This document shows positions 52,778-60,876 of a stretch of DNA of 64,000 bases, piece by piece. A model generated the notes under the pieces. It saw only the letters and a program-made list of their open reading frames with translations. It made no database searches and was not told where the DNA came from. This stretch comes from Ancylobacter novellus DSM 506 (GTDB lineage: Bacteria > Pseudomonadota > Alphaproteobacteria > Rhizobiales > Xanthobacteraceae), in the NCBI RefSeq assembly GCF_000092925.1, contig NC_014217.1, positions 3,844,001-3,908,000 on the forward strand, written 5' to 3'. Made by a program: the position numbers and the translations under genes. Every line of letters begins with the position of its first letter. The stretch's first letter is position 1.

Positions 52778-53665
52778 ATGAATGCCGGCCCCTTCCAGCG
52801 CGTGATGTTCGCGGTCTACATTGTCGTCTTCTTCCTCTACCTGCTCGGCCCGCTGGCGGTGATGGGGGTGTCGGCCTTCAACACCCCGCAATACCCGCAG
52901 GTCTGGCCGTTCGAGGGCTTCACCCTCGACTGGTTCGGCACGCTCTTCGCCGACCAGGACCTGATGACGGGCCTGCAGATGAGCGTGTGGATCGGCATCC
53001 TCGTGGTGGCGATCTCCGTGCCGATCGGGCTCGCCGGCGCCATCGTCATGACGCAGATCCAGGCCCGCGCCCGCTCGGCCTATTACCTCGTCGTGGTCTC
53101 GCCGGTGCTCACCCCCGGCATCATCATCGGCATCTCGACCGTGGTGTTCTGGCGCCAGTTCACCGGCCAGACCGGCACGCGCTTCCTCTATGACGGCGTG
53201 ATCCTCACCGTGCTTGGCCAGGCGAGCTTCATCTCCGCCTATTGCATGCTGATCATCCTCGCCCGCCTCCAGCGCTTCGACCGCGCGCAGGAGGAAGCGG
53301 CGCTCGACCTCGGCGCCACCTACCCGCAGGTGTTCCGCCACATATTGCTGCCCTTCCTCAAGCCGGCGCTGGCCTCAGCGGCGGTGCTGGCGTTCCTGTC
53401 CTCCTTCGAGAACTACAACACCACCACCTTCTCCATCCTCTCCGACAAGACGCTGACCACGGTGCTGGCCGGACGCGTGCGGCAGGGCTCGACCCCGGCG
53501 ATCTCGGCGCTGGCGGTGATGATCGTCGCCGCCACGATCCTCGGCGCCATCGGCTATGAGCTCTACAAGCGCCGCGCCGATGCGCTGGCCGCCCGCCGCC
53601 AGCGCGCCGCGCAGATCGAGGAGGAGGCCGAGCTCTCCGGCACGCCGGCACCCGCCATGGGCTAG
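52778..53665 (+). CDS. potC: Polyamine-type ABC transporter permease (PotC-like)
   Basis: 295 residues with six transmembrane helices and the coupling loop QEEAALDLGATYPQVFRHILLPFLKPALA. The C-terminus is a polar, Arg- and Glu-rich tail (YKRRADALAARRQRAAQIEEE). It lies 13 bp after potB and completes the transporter. Confidence 0.92.
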   Translation: MNAGPFQRVMFAVYIVVFFLYLLGPLAVMGVSAFNTPQYPQVWPFEGFTLDWFGTLFADQDLMTGLQMSVWIGILVVAISVPIGLAGAIVMTQIQARARSAYYLVVVSPVLTPGIIIGISTVVFWRQFTGQTGTRFLYDGVILTVLGQASFISAYCMLIILARLQRFDRAQEEAALDLGATYPQVFRHILLPFLKPALASAAVLAFLSSFENYNTTTFSILSDKTLTTVLAGRVRQGSTPAISALAVMIVAATILGAIGYELYKRRADALAARRQRAAQIEEEAELSGTPAPAMG

Positions 53666-53715
53666 GCGCGGAACAAGCCGCCGCGGCCTGCCGTTCTCCA
53701 GAACAGGAGGACGCC

Positions 53716-54627
53716 ATGGCACACAGGCGCACCGGCGACATCCGCATCGGCGTGTCCGGGTGGACCTACGCCCCCTGGCGCGGGAATTTCTATCCGAAGG
53801 GCGTGACGCAGAAGCGCGAGCTGAGCTTCGCCGCGTCGCGCTTCCCGGCGCTGGAGATCAACGGCACCTTCTACGGGCTGCAAAGGCCGGACGCCTTCGC
53901 CCGCTGGGCGGAGGAGACGCCGGACGATTTCGTCTTCGCGGTGAAAGGCTCGCGCTTCATCACCCACACCAAGCGCCTGCTCGACATCGAGGCGCCGCTG
54001 GCGAACTTCCTCGCCTCCGGCCTCTTGCGGTTAGGCCCCAAGCTCGGGCCGCTGCTCTGGCAGTTTCCGCCGAATTTCCAGTTCGACGCCGCGCTGATGA
54101 AGGATTTCTTCGCCCTGCTGCCGCACGACACTCGCGCCGCGGCGCGGCTCGCCGGCCGGCACGATCATCGCCTCGACGGGCGCGATTGGACGACGACCGA
54201 CGCGCAGCGGCCGCTGCGCCATGCCGTCGAGATCCGCCATGAGAGCTTTCGCGATCCCGCTTTCATCGACCTGCTGCGCGCGCGTGACATCGCGCTGGTC
54301 TGCGCCGACACGGTGAAGTGGCCCCTGCTGATGGATGCCACCGCCGACTTCGTCTATTGCCGGCTGCACGGCTCGCAGGAGCTCTACCGCTCGCGCTACA
54401 GCGAGGAGGCGCTGAAGCGCTGGGCCGCGCGGGTGCGGGCCTGGTCGCAGGGCCGGTCGATGAAGGATGGCGAGTTCGCGAGCGAGAAGCCGGCCGAGGC
54501 CCGCCCGCGCGATGTGTTCGTCTTCTTCGACAACACCGACAAGCTGCACGCGCCCGAGGACGCCGCCCGGCTGATGGCGCTGCTGCATGTGGAATGGGAG
54601 AAGGAGGCGCCGGCCAAGGCGGCGTAA
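53716..54627 (+). CDS. DUF72 (YecE-like) protein
   Basis: 303 residues. IRIGVSGWTYAPWRGNFYPKG at the N-terminus and LEINGTFYGLQRPDAFARWAEETPDDFVFAVKGSRFITH are signature segments of the DUF72 TIM-barrel family. LGPLLWQFPPNF and DVFVFFDNTDKLHAPEDA follow. The family is widespread and its biochemical role is not settled. It is a stand-alone gene 50 bp after potC. Confidence 0.9.
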   Translation: MAHRRTGDIRIGVSGWTYAPWRGNFYPKGVTQKRELSFAASRFPALEINGTFYGLQRPDAFARWAEETPDDFVFAVKGSRFITHTKRLLDIEAPLANFLASGLLRLGPKLGPLLWQFPPNFQFDAALMKDFFALLPHDTRAAARLAGRHDHRLDGRDWTTTDAQRPLRHAVEIRHESFRDPAFIDLLRARDIALVCADTVKWPLLMDATADFVYCRLHGSQELYRSRYSEEALKRWAARVRAWSQGRSMKDGEFASEKPAEARPRDVFVFFDNTDKLHAPEDAARLMALLHVEWEKEAPAKAA

Positions 54628-54686
54628 GGACACGCCTCGCGTCCTGCAAGGATGCTCCCGAAAATAACCCCGGCCACGGACGGCAA

Positions 54687-55094
54687 TCAGGGGCTGATCG
54701 GGATCCGGGTGCCGCCATTGTCGTTGACGGCGATGGCCGTGCCGATGACGCTGCCGACGATCGCGGTGGTGACGAACACCTGGCCGACCGTGGCGCTGGC
54801 CGTGGCGCATCCGGGCGGCCGCACGGCCACCGTGGTCGAGGCCGGCACCGTCACCATGTTGCCGCTGAAGTCGACCACCGCGCGTCCCGCACCCTGCACG
54901 CTGACCTGCGTGCCGCCGGGAATGCTGGAACCGGGCGCGGCGGGAACGAAGCCGGCGCCGCGATTGACGAGAACCGTGCCCTGCACGCTGCTGAGGACAC
55001 CCGATGCTGAACAGGCGCCCTGCGCGTTCGCGGCGCCGGCACTCAACCCGGCGACGGTCGAAACCAGCGCCAGCGTCAGGCAAATACGACCCAT
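54687..55094 (-). CDS. Small exported protein, weakly FecR-like
   Basis: 135 residues from the ATG at 55094 (MGRICLTLALV). Signal peptide cleaved near residue 25 (GAANAQ). The mature part, SSVQGTVLVNRGAGFVPAAPGSSIPGGTQVSVQGAGRAVVDFSGN, has the strand pattern of FecR-type periplasmic domains, and PGCATASATVGQVF with two Cys overall (after cleavage) could form a disulphide. A hydrophobic stretch near residue 108 (FVTTAIVGSVIGTAIAV) may be a membrane or glycine-zipper segment. I do not recognise a specific function. Confidence 0.65.
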   Translation of the reverse strand: MGRICLTLALVSTVAGLSAGAANAQGACSASGVLSSVQGTVLVNRGAGFVPAAPGSSIPGGTQVSVQGAGRAVVDFSGNMVTVPASTTVAVRPPGCATASATVGQVFVTTAIVGSVIGTAIAVNDNGGTRIPISP

Positions 55095-55182
55095 GTCGGC
55101 CCCCACCGCCATTTACATGGACAAAATGTCTCAGATTGCCGCGGTTCTGGCAAGCGATGGCGCACCGTTGCGAAGTTTTGCG

Positions 55183-55259
55183 TGGCCTCCCGGATAGGAT
55201 TCGAACCTATGACCCCAGGTTTAGGAAACCTGTGCTCTATCCTGCTGAGCTACCGGGAG
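55183..55259 (-). tRNA. tRNA-Arg (anticodon CCT)
   Basis: On the minus strand the acceptor CTCCCGG pairs with CCGGGAG, followed by discriminator G and an encoded CCA (55183-55185). D arm GCTC-AGCAGGAT-AGAGC, anticodon loop TTCCTAA (anticodon CCT, reads AGG), T arm ATAGG-TTCGAAT-CCTAT. All stems pair well. No integrase or repeated end is nearby. Confidence 0.95.
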
Positions 55260-55507
55260 AGACCGCGCGTAGATGACTCCAATCGGTGTCCGCGATCAAG
55301 AGGGCATTAGCCTGCGGGCTGCCGGTATAATGGCGCCACTGGCCTGCCACAAAACACGCCAGCGCCAATATCATGGGCAAACGAACGATCTTGCGCTATG
55401 GTTAACCGTCGCGGTGGTGATCGACCGCGACGCTCTGGAGCGCTCCGGCCCGGGTGTCTCGTCCGGGCATGGGGGCGTTTTCCAGCGTTGGACGGTCGGG
55501 GACGATC

Positions 55508-56368
55508 ATGTCGGGACGCATATGGGCGCCCTCTTCATCATCTGCCGCTGCGCCGGCCCGCGCCGCGCGGCATCGTCTCGCTGCATGCCTCCTGCTTGGC
55601 GGCCTGCTCGCCGCGCTCGCCTTCGCTCCGGCGCATGCCGAGCCCGCGGCCTGTCCGGACGGCTATGCCGGCAAGGGCCGTGTCGCCGCCATCGGCCCGG
55701 CCGGTGACCTCGCATTGGCCGACGGCGCCGTGCTGCGCCTTGCCGGGCTCTCGGCCGCCGGCGCAGAAACCGAATTGCGCGCGGCGCTGGACGAAATCGT
55801 CGGCCGCGACGTCGCCATCGCGGCCGGTCCGAAGGACCGCTACGGCCGGCTGCCCGGCCTCGTCCGCCTCGACGGCAGCACCGAGACCGTGCAGGCGGCA
55901 CTGCTCGCCCGCGGCCTCGCCGTCGCTCGGCCGGAGCACGGCTTCCTCGGCTGCATGGCCGCACTCCTCGCCGCCGAACGGCCGGCCCGCGAGGCGAGGC
56001 GCGGCGTCTGGGCGAGGCTGCCACTCGACGCCCGCAATGTCGCGGCGATCCGCGCCCGCGAGGGCCGCTTCACGATCGTGGCAGGGCGCGTGCTGAGTGT
56101 TGGAAACACGCGCACGCTGGGCTACCTCAATTTCGGCCCGGTTTGGCGGCAGGACATGACCGGACGGCTGCCGCCGTCGACGCGAGTCGCGCTCGAAGCC
56201 TGCGGCATGGACCCGGCGGGGCTCGCGGGCAAGCGCGTGGCGCTGCGCGGCACCGTGACGGAATCCGGCGGGCCGGCGATCGAGCTGCGCTTCGCGGAGC
56301 AGATCGATGGGCAGATCGACGGGCAGGCCGACGGAAACGAGGATAAGAGGCGAACGGGGGTAGAGTGA
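55508..56368 (+). CDS. Thermonuclease-like (SNase-fold) exported protein
   Basis: 286 residues from the ATG at 55508, with GGGGAC nearby. A signal peptide of about 45 residues (LAACLLLGGLLAALAFAPAHA) is followed by an OB-fold of the staphylococcal nuclease type: VAAIGPAGDLALADGAVLRLAGLSA, KDRYGRLPGLVRLDG, a conserved DRYGR segment, and LLARGLAVARP. The classical active-site Arg-Glu-Arg set cannot be confirmed by eye, so nuclease activity is uncertain. The stop overlaps the protease start (GTGA), so they are co-translated. Confidence 0.75.
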   Translation: MSGRIWAPSSSSAAAPARAARHRLAACLLLGGLLAALAFAPAHAEPAACPDGYAGKGRVAAIGPAGDLALADGAVLRLAGLSAAGAETELRAALDEIVGRDVAIAAGPKDRYGRLPGLVRLDGSTETVQAALLARGLAVARPEHGFLGCMAALLAAERPAREARRGVWARLPLDARNVAAIRAREGRFTIVAGRVLSVGNTRTLGYLNFGPVWRQDMTGRLPPSTRVALEACGMDPAGLAGKRVALRGTVTESGGPAIELRFAEQIDGQIDGQADGNEDKRRTGVE

Positions 56369-57882
56369 GGGGATCGTTGCGCAGTAGCGGGACAGGCCGG
56401 CCGGGACGCCGCGCGGGAGCGCGCGCGTTGTCGCGCGGCCTTGCGCTCGCCCTCGCGCTCGGCGGCTCGCTCCTGCTCGGCGCCTGCGCCGCGCTCAACG
56501 ATTCCACCAGCGCCACCGCGCCCACCCCGCCGCCGCGCCTCGAGGAAGCACTCACACCGGCCCAGCGCCAGGAGCATGAGCGCCTCGTCGCCTCCTATGG
56601 CGGCGCCTACAACAATCCGAAGCTGCAGGCGCAGATCGAGGGCGTGGTGAACCGTCTGGTCGCCGCTTCCGAGCGGCCGAACCTGCATTACCGCGTCACC
56701 ATCCTCAACTCGCCGGCGGTGAACGCCTTCGCTCTGCCGAACGGCTCGCTCTACGTCACGCGCGGCCTGCTCTCGCTCGCCTCCGACAATTCCGAGCTCG
56801 CCTCGGTGCTGTCGCATGAGATGGCGCATGTCATCGCCAACCATGCGGCGACGCGCGAGGACCAGATGAAGCAGGCGGTGCTGGTGAGCCGCGTCATCTC
56901 CGACGTCGTCAACGATTCCGACCTCGGCGCGCTGGCGCTGGCGCGCAGCCGCATCTCGCTCGCCTCCTTCTCGCGCGGGCAGGAGCTGGAGGCGGACGCC
57001 ATCGGCGTCGGCATCAGCGCCCGCGCCGGCTTCGATCCCTATGGCGCCGAGCGTTTCCTCACCACCATGGGCCGGCAGGCCTCGATCCGCTCCTCCTCGA
57101 TGAGCCAGAGCGCCGGCGCCGAGGCCACCGACTTCCTGGCGACCCACCCGGCCAATCCGGAGCGCATCTCCATCGTCATGGCCAATGCACGCGAATACGC
57201 CTCGCCGGACAAGCCGGGCGAGCGCGACCGCAAGCAGTACCTCGCCGCCATCGACGGCCTCGTCTATGGCGACGACCCGAAAGAAGGCTTCGTGCGCGGC
57301 CGGCGCTTCTTCCATCCCAAGCTCGGCTTCACCTTCACCGCGCCGGAAGGCTTCACGCTGGAGAACACCTCGCAGGCGGTGCTCGGCGCCAGCACCTCTG
57401 GCCGTGAGGCGCTGCGGCTCGACGCGGTGCGCGTCGCCGGCGACCAGTCGCTGGCGCAGTACCTCTCCTCCGGCTGGATCGAGGGCGTCGAGATTTCGAC
57501 GGTGGAGAGCCTGGTGCTGAACGGCTTCCCTGCCGCCACCGCGGTGGCGCGCGGCGAGCAGTGGTCGTTCCGCATGTTCGCCATCCGCTTCGGCAGCGAC
57601 GTCTATCGGCTGATCTTCGCCGCGCGCCAGCTCACCCCCGAGCTCGACAAGCAGTTCCGCGAGGCGGCCGAGACCTTCCGCCGCGTCTCCATCGAGGAGG
57701 CGGAGAACGTCAAGCCGCTGCGCATCCGCATCGTCACGGCGGGGCTGACCGACAATTCCGAACGGATGGCGGCGAAGATGGACGTGCAGGACCGCGCGCT
57801 GGAGCGCTTCCTCGTCCTCAACGGGCTGAACAAGGGCGACAAGCTCTCCTATGGCGAGCAGTACAAGATCATCGCCGAGTAG
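56365..57882 (+). CDS. M48-family metalloprotease lipoprotein (BepA-like)
   Basis: 505 residues with a GTG start at 56365 that overlaps the previous stop. A signal peptide ends in the lipobox LLLGAC at about residue 35. The zinc motif HEMAH (LSHEMAHVIANHAA) and downstream ELEADAIG supply the three zinc ligands and the catalytic Glu. ATHPANPERI marks the end of the protease domain. The C-terminal 200 residues are not TPR repeats but an alpha/beta domain (HPKLGFTFTAPEGFTLENTSQ) and a LysM-like tail (LNKGDKLSYGEQYKII). It probably degrades misassembled envelope proteins in the periplasm. Confidence 0.9.
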   Translation: MRGSLRSSGTGRPGRRAGARALSRGLALALALGGSLLLGACAALNDSTSATAPTPPPRLEEALTPAQRQEHERLVASYGGAYNNPKLQAQIEGVVNRLVAASERPNLHYRVTILNSPAVNAFALPNGSLYVTRGLLSLASDNSELASVLSHEMAHVIANHAATREDQMKQAVLVSRVISDVVNDSDLGALALARSRISLASFSRGQELEADAIGVGISARAGFDPYGAERFLTTMGRQASIRSSSMSQSAGAEATDFLATHPANPERISIVMANAREYASPDKPGERDRKQYLAAIDGLVYGDDPKEGFVRGRRFFHPKLGFTFTAPEGFTLENTSQAVLGASTSGREALRLDAVRVAGDQSLAQYLSSGWIEGVEISTVESLVLNGFPAATAVARGEQWSFRMFAIRFGSDVYRLIFAARQLTPELDKQFREAAETFRRVSIEEAENVKPLRIRIVTAGLTDNSERMAAKMDVQDRALERFLVLNGLNKGDKLSYGEQYKIIAE

Positions 57883-57927
57883 GGGCGGGCGGGGTCGCTC
57901 GCTGGGGAACTCCACATCCCATTAGCC

Positions 57928-58018
57928 GTCATCCCGGACGGCCGAAGGCCGATCCGGGATCGTCACCCAGACTGGAAAGCGATCCCGGCTCTCCGGCTAC
58001 GCCTCCGGCCGGGATGAC
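57928..58018. repeat. Dispersed palindromic intergenic repeat, subtype B, copy 2
   Basis: A 91-bp element bounded by GTCATCCCGGACGGC and GGCCGGGATGAC with internal GATCCGGGATCG and GCGATCCCGGC arms. The ends match the copy at 50519-50619. It lies between the convergent M48 protease and rpoH genes, where it may also help transcription stop. Confidence 0.8.
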
Positions 58019-58040
58019 GCTGCTTTGAAGGCCGCAGACC

Positions 58041-58922
58041 TCACGCCGAGAACGCCCCCGCGGGGACGTCGGGGCTGCGGGTCAGGGCGATGCGCAGTTT
58101 CTCGATGGCGCGGCTCTCGATCTGCCGCACCCGCTCCTTGGAAATGCCGAGCCGCTCGCCCAGTACTTCCAGCGTCTCGCTGTCCTCAGTGAGCCGGCGC
58201 GCCTCGATGATGCGGAACTCGCGCTCGTTCAGGCCGCGCAGCGCGCCCTGCAGCCAGCGCCGGCGGCGCTCGCCGTCGATCTCCATCGACACCTGCTCGT
58301 CCGGCAGCGGATCGGCGGCCACGAGCTGGTCCATGCGCTCGGCCCCGTCCTCCTCGCCGAAGGAGAGCGGCGCGTTGAGCGACAGATCGGGCACGTTGAG
58401 CCGCGCATCCATGCGCGCCACCTCGATCTCGCTCACCCCCAGCTTCTCGGCGATGGAGCGGTGCATCTCCTCGCGCGTGGTCTCGCCGGCGCCGCCATTG
58501 GCCCGCTCCAGCCTTGCGCGCACGCGCCGCAGGTTGAAGAACAGCGCCTTCTGGCCGGAGGAGGTGCCGCCGCGCACGATGGACCAGTTGCGCAGCACAT
58601 AGTCCTGGATCGCCGCCCGGATCCACCAGGAGGCATAGGTGGCGAAGCGCACCTCATGCGTGGTCTCGAAGCGGGAGGCGGCCTCCATCAGCCCGATATG
58701 GCCCTCCTGGATCAGGTCGGGCATGGGCAGGCCGTAATTGCGGAAGCGGCGGGCGATGGCGATGGCGAGGCGCATATGCGCGTGGATCAGCGCGTGCAGC
58801 GCCTTCTCGTCATGCTGCTCGGCCCAGCGGCGGGCGAGCTCATATTCCTCGGTGCGGTCGAGCAGCGGCGCGGCCATCGCCGCGCGCGCGATCTGGGTGC
58901 TGCGGCCGGCCTTGTCGCTCAT
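58041..58922 (-). CDS. rpoH: RNA polymerase sigma factor RpoH (sigma-32 type)
   Basis: 293 residues. Region 2 (LIHAHMRLAIAIARRFRNYGLPMPDLIQEGHIGLMEAASRFE... TYASWWIRAAIQDYVLRNW) is followed by the RpoH box QKALFFNLRR at residues 124-133, which marks sigma-32 rather than other group 2 sigmas. Region 4 is at about 240-285 (EVLGERLGISKERVRQIESRAIEKLR). It directs heat-shock and envelope-stress genes. GGGGAGA is placed before the ATG. Alphaproteobacteria often have more than one RpoH; this may be one of several copies. Confidence 0.93.
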   Translation of the reverse strand: MSDKAGRSTQIARAAMAAPLLDRTEEYELARRWAEQHDEKALHALIHAHMRLAIAIARRFRNYGLPMPDLIQEGHIGLMEAASRFETTHEVRFATYASWWIRAAIQDYVLRNWSIVRGGTSSGQKALFFNLRRVRARLERANGGAGETTREEMHRSIAEKLGVSEIEVARMDARLNVPDLSLNAPLSFGEEDGAERMDQLVAADPLPDEQVSMEIDGERRRRWLQGALRGLNEREFRIIEARRLTEDSETLEVLGERLGISKERVRQIESRAIEKLRIALTRSPDVPAGAFSA

Positions 58923-59062
58923 GCGCGTCTCCCCGAGCTGTCGGGGCCTGCGCTGCCGCGTGCGCGCGGCAAGCGCCGGGCCCGAATGGGGCTAGAACGC
59001 GGCGGGAGACCGAAAAGTTCCGCATGCGACCGGGCATCGCTTTGAACTAGAGCCGGATGCCT

Positions 59063-59094
59063 AAAAGAAAAGGCCCGGCGCGGGGCCGGGCCTT
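59063..59094 (-). terminator. Intrinsic terminator of carD
   Basis: AAGGCCCGGC (59070-59079) pairs with GCCGGGCCTT (59085-59094) around a five-base loop. On the minus strand the stem is followed by TTTTCTTTTA, a good T-run, 30 bp after the carD stop. Confidence 0.85.
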
Positions 59095-59122
59095 CGATCT
59101 TTGCGTTTGGGACAGGCGCCGC

Positions 59123-59725
59123 TCAGGCGGCGGCTTCCTCGGTGTCCGCCTCTTCCTCGGCGGCATCGAGCTCGGCCTCGGCCTCGCCCTTGCCGACGCG
59201 GCGCGGACCCTTGAGCAGGTTCTGCTCGATCAGCTTGATCGCCTCGGTCTCGGTGAGGTTGTCGACGGCGGCGAGCTCGCGCGCCATGCGGTCAAGCGCG
59301 GCCTCATAGAGCTGGCGCTCGGAATAGGACTGCTCGGGCTGCGCCTCGGAACGGTAGAGGTCGCGCACGACCTCCGAGATCGCGACGAGATCGCCGGAAT
59401 TGATCTTGGCCTCGTATTCCTGCGCGCGGCGGCTCCACATGGTGCGCTTCACGCGGGCGCGGCCCTTCAGGGTCTCCAGCGCCTTCTTCAGGATGGTGGG
59501 CTCGGAGAGCTTGCGCATGCCGACGGAAGCGATCTTCGGGACAGGAACGCGCAGCGTCATCTTGTCCTTCTCGAAGTGGATCACGAAGAGCTCGAGCTTG
59601 AAGCCCGCCACTTCCTGTTCCTCGATCGAGGTGATGCGTCCAACGCCATGGGACGGATAGACGATGTGCTCGCCCGTCTTGAAGCCCTGGCGGATATTGG
59701 TGGACGGCTTCTTGGTCGACGTCAT
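59123..59725 (-). CDS. carD: CarD-family transcriptional regulator
   Basis: 200 residues. The N-terminal RNA-polymerase-interaction (Tudor-like) domain, about residues 12-70, has FKTGEHIVYPSHGVGRITSIEEQEVAGFKLE and MTLRVPVPK; a helical DNA-binding domain (LETLKGRARVKRTMWSRRAQEYEAKINSGDL, conserved Trp wedge) follows. The last 25 residues are Glu/Ala-rich and disordered. CarD stabilises the open complex, mainly at rRNA and housekeeping promoters. It carries its own terminator. Confidence 0.93.
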   Translation of the reverse strand: MTSTKKPSTNIRQGFKTGEHIVYPSHGVGRITSIEEQEVAGFKLELFVIHFEKDKMTLRVPVPKIASVGMRKLSEPTILKKALETLKGRARVKRTMWSRRAQEYEAKINSGDLVAISEVVRDLYRSEAQPEQSYSERQLYEAALDRMARELAAVDNLTETEAIKLIEQNLLKGPRRVGKGEAEAELDAAEEEADTEEAAA

Positions 59726-60112
59726 GCTGTGCCTGCTCCTGGGTCTCGGTTCTCACCGGCGCCGCGTCGCCCTCGGCGCGCTGCCGCCTGCGGCTCGTCC
59801 GCAGGGAAAAGAAACACCCCGGCGCCCCGCGGATGCGGGAGCCGTATTTCAGCCGTCGACGGAAAACTCAGGGAAGCCCGGCGTGCGATCTCCGCACGCT
59901 GGACGATGGCCCGACATAAATTCCGGGAAGGGCGCTCCAGTTCGGGAGCGTTGCACCATGGCAAACCCATTCGACTGCACGAAGGGTCTTATAGCACAAA
60001 TCCCGTGAGAATCAAAATACTGCCGCATTGCAGCGCAAGACGCGCCGCCACCGCTGAATCGGACAGCGGCGGGCGACGTCACAGCTCACAGCGTGCCTCA
60101 AGGGCAGCGCGC
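59726..60112. other. Intergenic region upstream of carD, no gene recognised
   Basis: About 390 bp between the carD start and the ferredoxin stop. No frame with a recognisable domain, tRNA or repeat. A short AT-rich patch (about 59985-60015) is a candidate place for the carD promoter, but I cannot define boxes. Confidence 0.45.
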
Positions 60113-60448
60113 TCAGTCCTGCTTACCCGGTTCGGGGGACAGATACTGTAGCTTGTCGGGCACACCATCCCACTCCTTTGCGTCGGGGAGCGGGTCCTTG
60201 CGGTCGGTGATGTTCGGCCAGACCTTGGCGTATTCGGCGTTGAGCGAAAGCCATTTGTCGAGCCCCGGCTCGGTGTCCGGCTTGATCGCCTCGGCCGGGC
60301 ATTCCGGCTCGCACACGCCGCAGTCGATGCACTCGTCCGGGTGGATGACCAGGAAGTTCTCGCCCTCGTAGAAGCAGTCCACCGGGCACACGGAGACGCA
60401 GTCGGTGTATTTGCACTTGATGCAATTATCCGTGACTACGTAGGTCAT
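60113..60448 (-). CDS. fdxA: 7Fe ferredoxin FdxA (3Fe-4S/4Fe-4S)
   Basis: 111 residues from the ATG at 60448 ([24 protein letters not shown]). The first cluster motif is followed by [18 protein letters not shown], the classical CxxCxxCxxxCP. The C-terminal extension of about 55 residues ([20 protein letters not shown]) is typical of the FdxA/FdII group. A small electron carrier in the cytosol; essential or near-essential in many alphaproteobacteria. It follows the S4 gene by 100 bp on the same strand. Confidence 0.95.
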   Translation of the reverse strand: MTYVVTDNCIKCKYTDCVSVCPVDCFYEGENFLVIHPDECIDCGVCEPECPAEAIKPDTEPGLDKWLSLNAEYAKVWPNITDRKDPLPDAKEWDGVPDKLQYLSPEPGKQD

Positions 60449-60547
60449 TCGTCCGGTCTCCGCACGGCGGGTGTGAATTGGGCCGCGGCGCTCCCTAGCG
60501 CACCTCTCCGGGAGGCGCAAGGAACATGAGGCGCAAGGCCGAGCGGC

Positions 60548-60856
60548 TCACGGCGCATGGCTGCCCTGAGCGTCCGGCGCCTCCACCTCCACATAGGTCG
60601 TGGCAGCGGCGCGCGCATCCCCCCGGCGGTCGATAAATCCGGTGACGCGCCACAGCTTGACGCTGGAATCGAGGGTGATGGTGAGCACGTCGCCGAGCCG
60701 CACGGCCTGGCTCGGGGTGGTGACGCGGGTGCCGTTGAGCCGGATGCGGCCGGCCTTCACCAGCGCGCTAGCACTTGAGCGCGTGCGCACGCAGCGCGCA
60801 TGCCAGAGCCAGACATCGAGGCGGTGGCGCGTGGGGCTGCCAGCGTCCTCCACCAC
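60548..60856 (-). CDS. S4-domain RNA-binding protein (Hsp15-like)
   Basis: 102 residues. The S4 domain spans about residues 10-75: RHRLDVWLWHARCVRTRSSASALVKAGRIRLNGTRVTTPSQAVRLGDVLTI. This matches Hsp15, which binds free 50S subunits with nascent chains after stress. The downstream Arg- and Ala-rich part is short. The ATG lies 20 bp after the helicase stop, so the two are in one operon; S4 gene after helicase is a conserved pair in Hyphomicrobiales. Confidence 0.9.
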   Translation of the reverse strand: MVEDAGSPTRHRLDVWLWHARCVRTRSSASALVKAGRIRLNGTRVTTPSQAVRLGDVLTITLDSSVKLWRVTGFIDRRGDARAAATTYVEVEAPDAQGSHAP

Positions 60857-60876
60857 CCGCGTCGCCTTGCCCGGGC

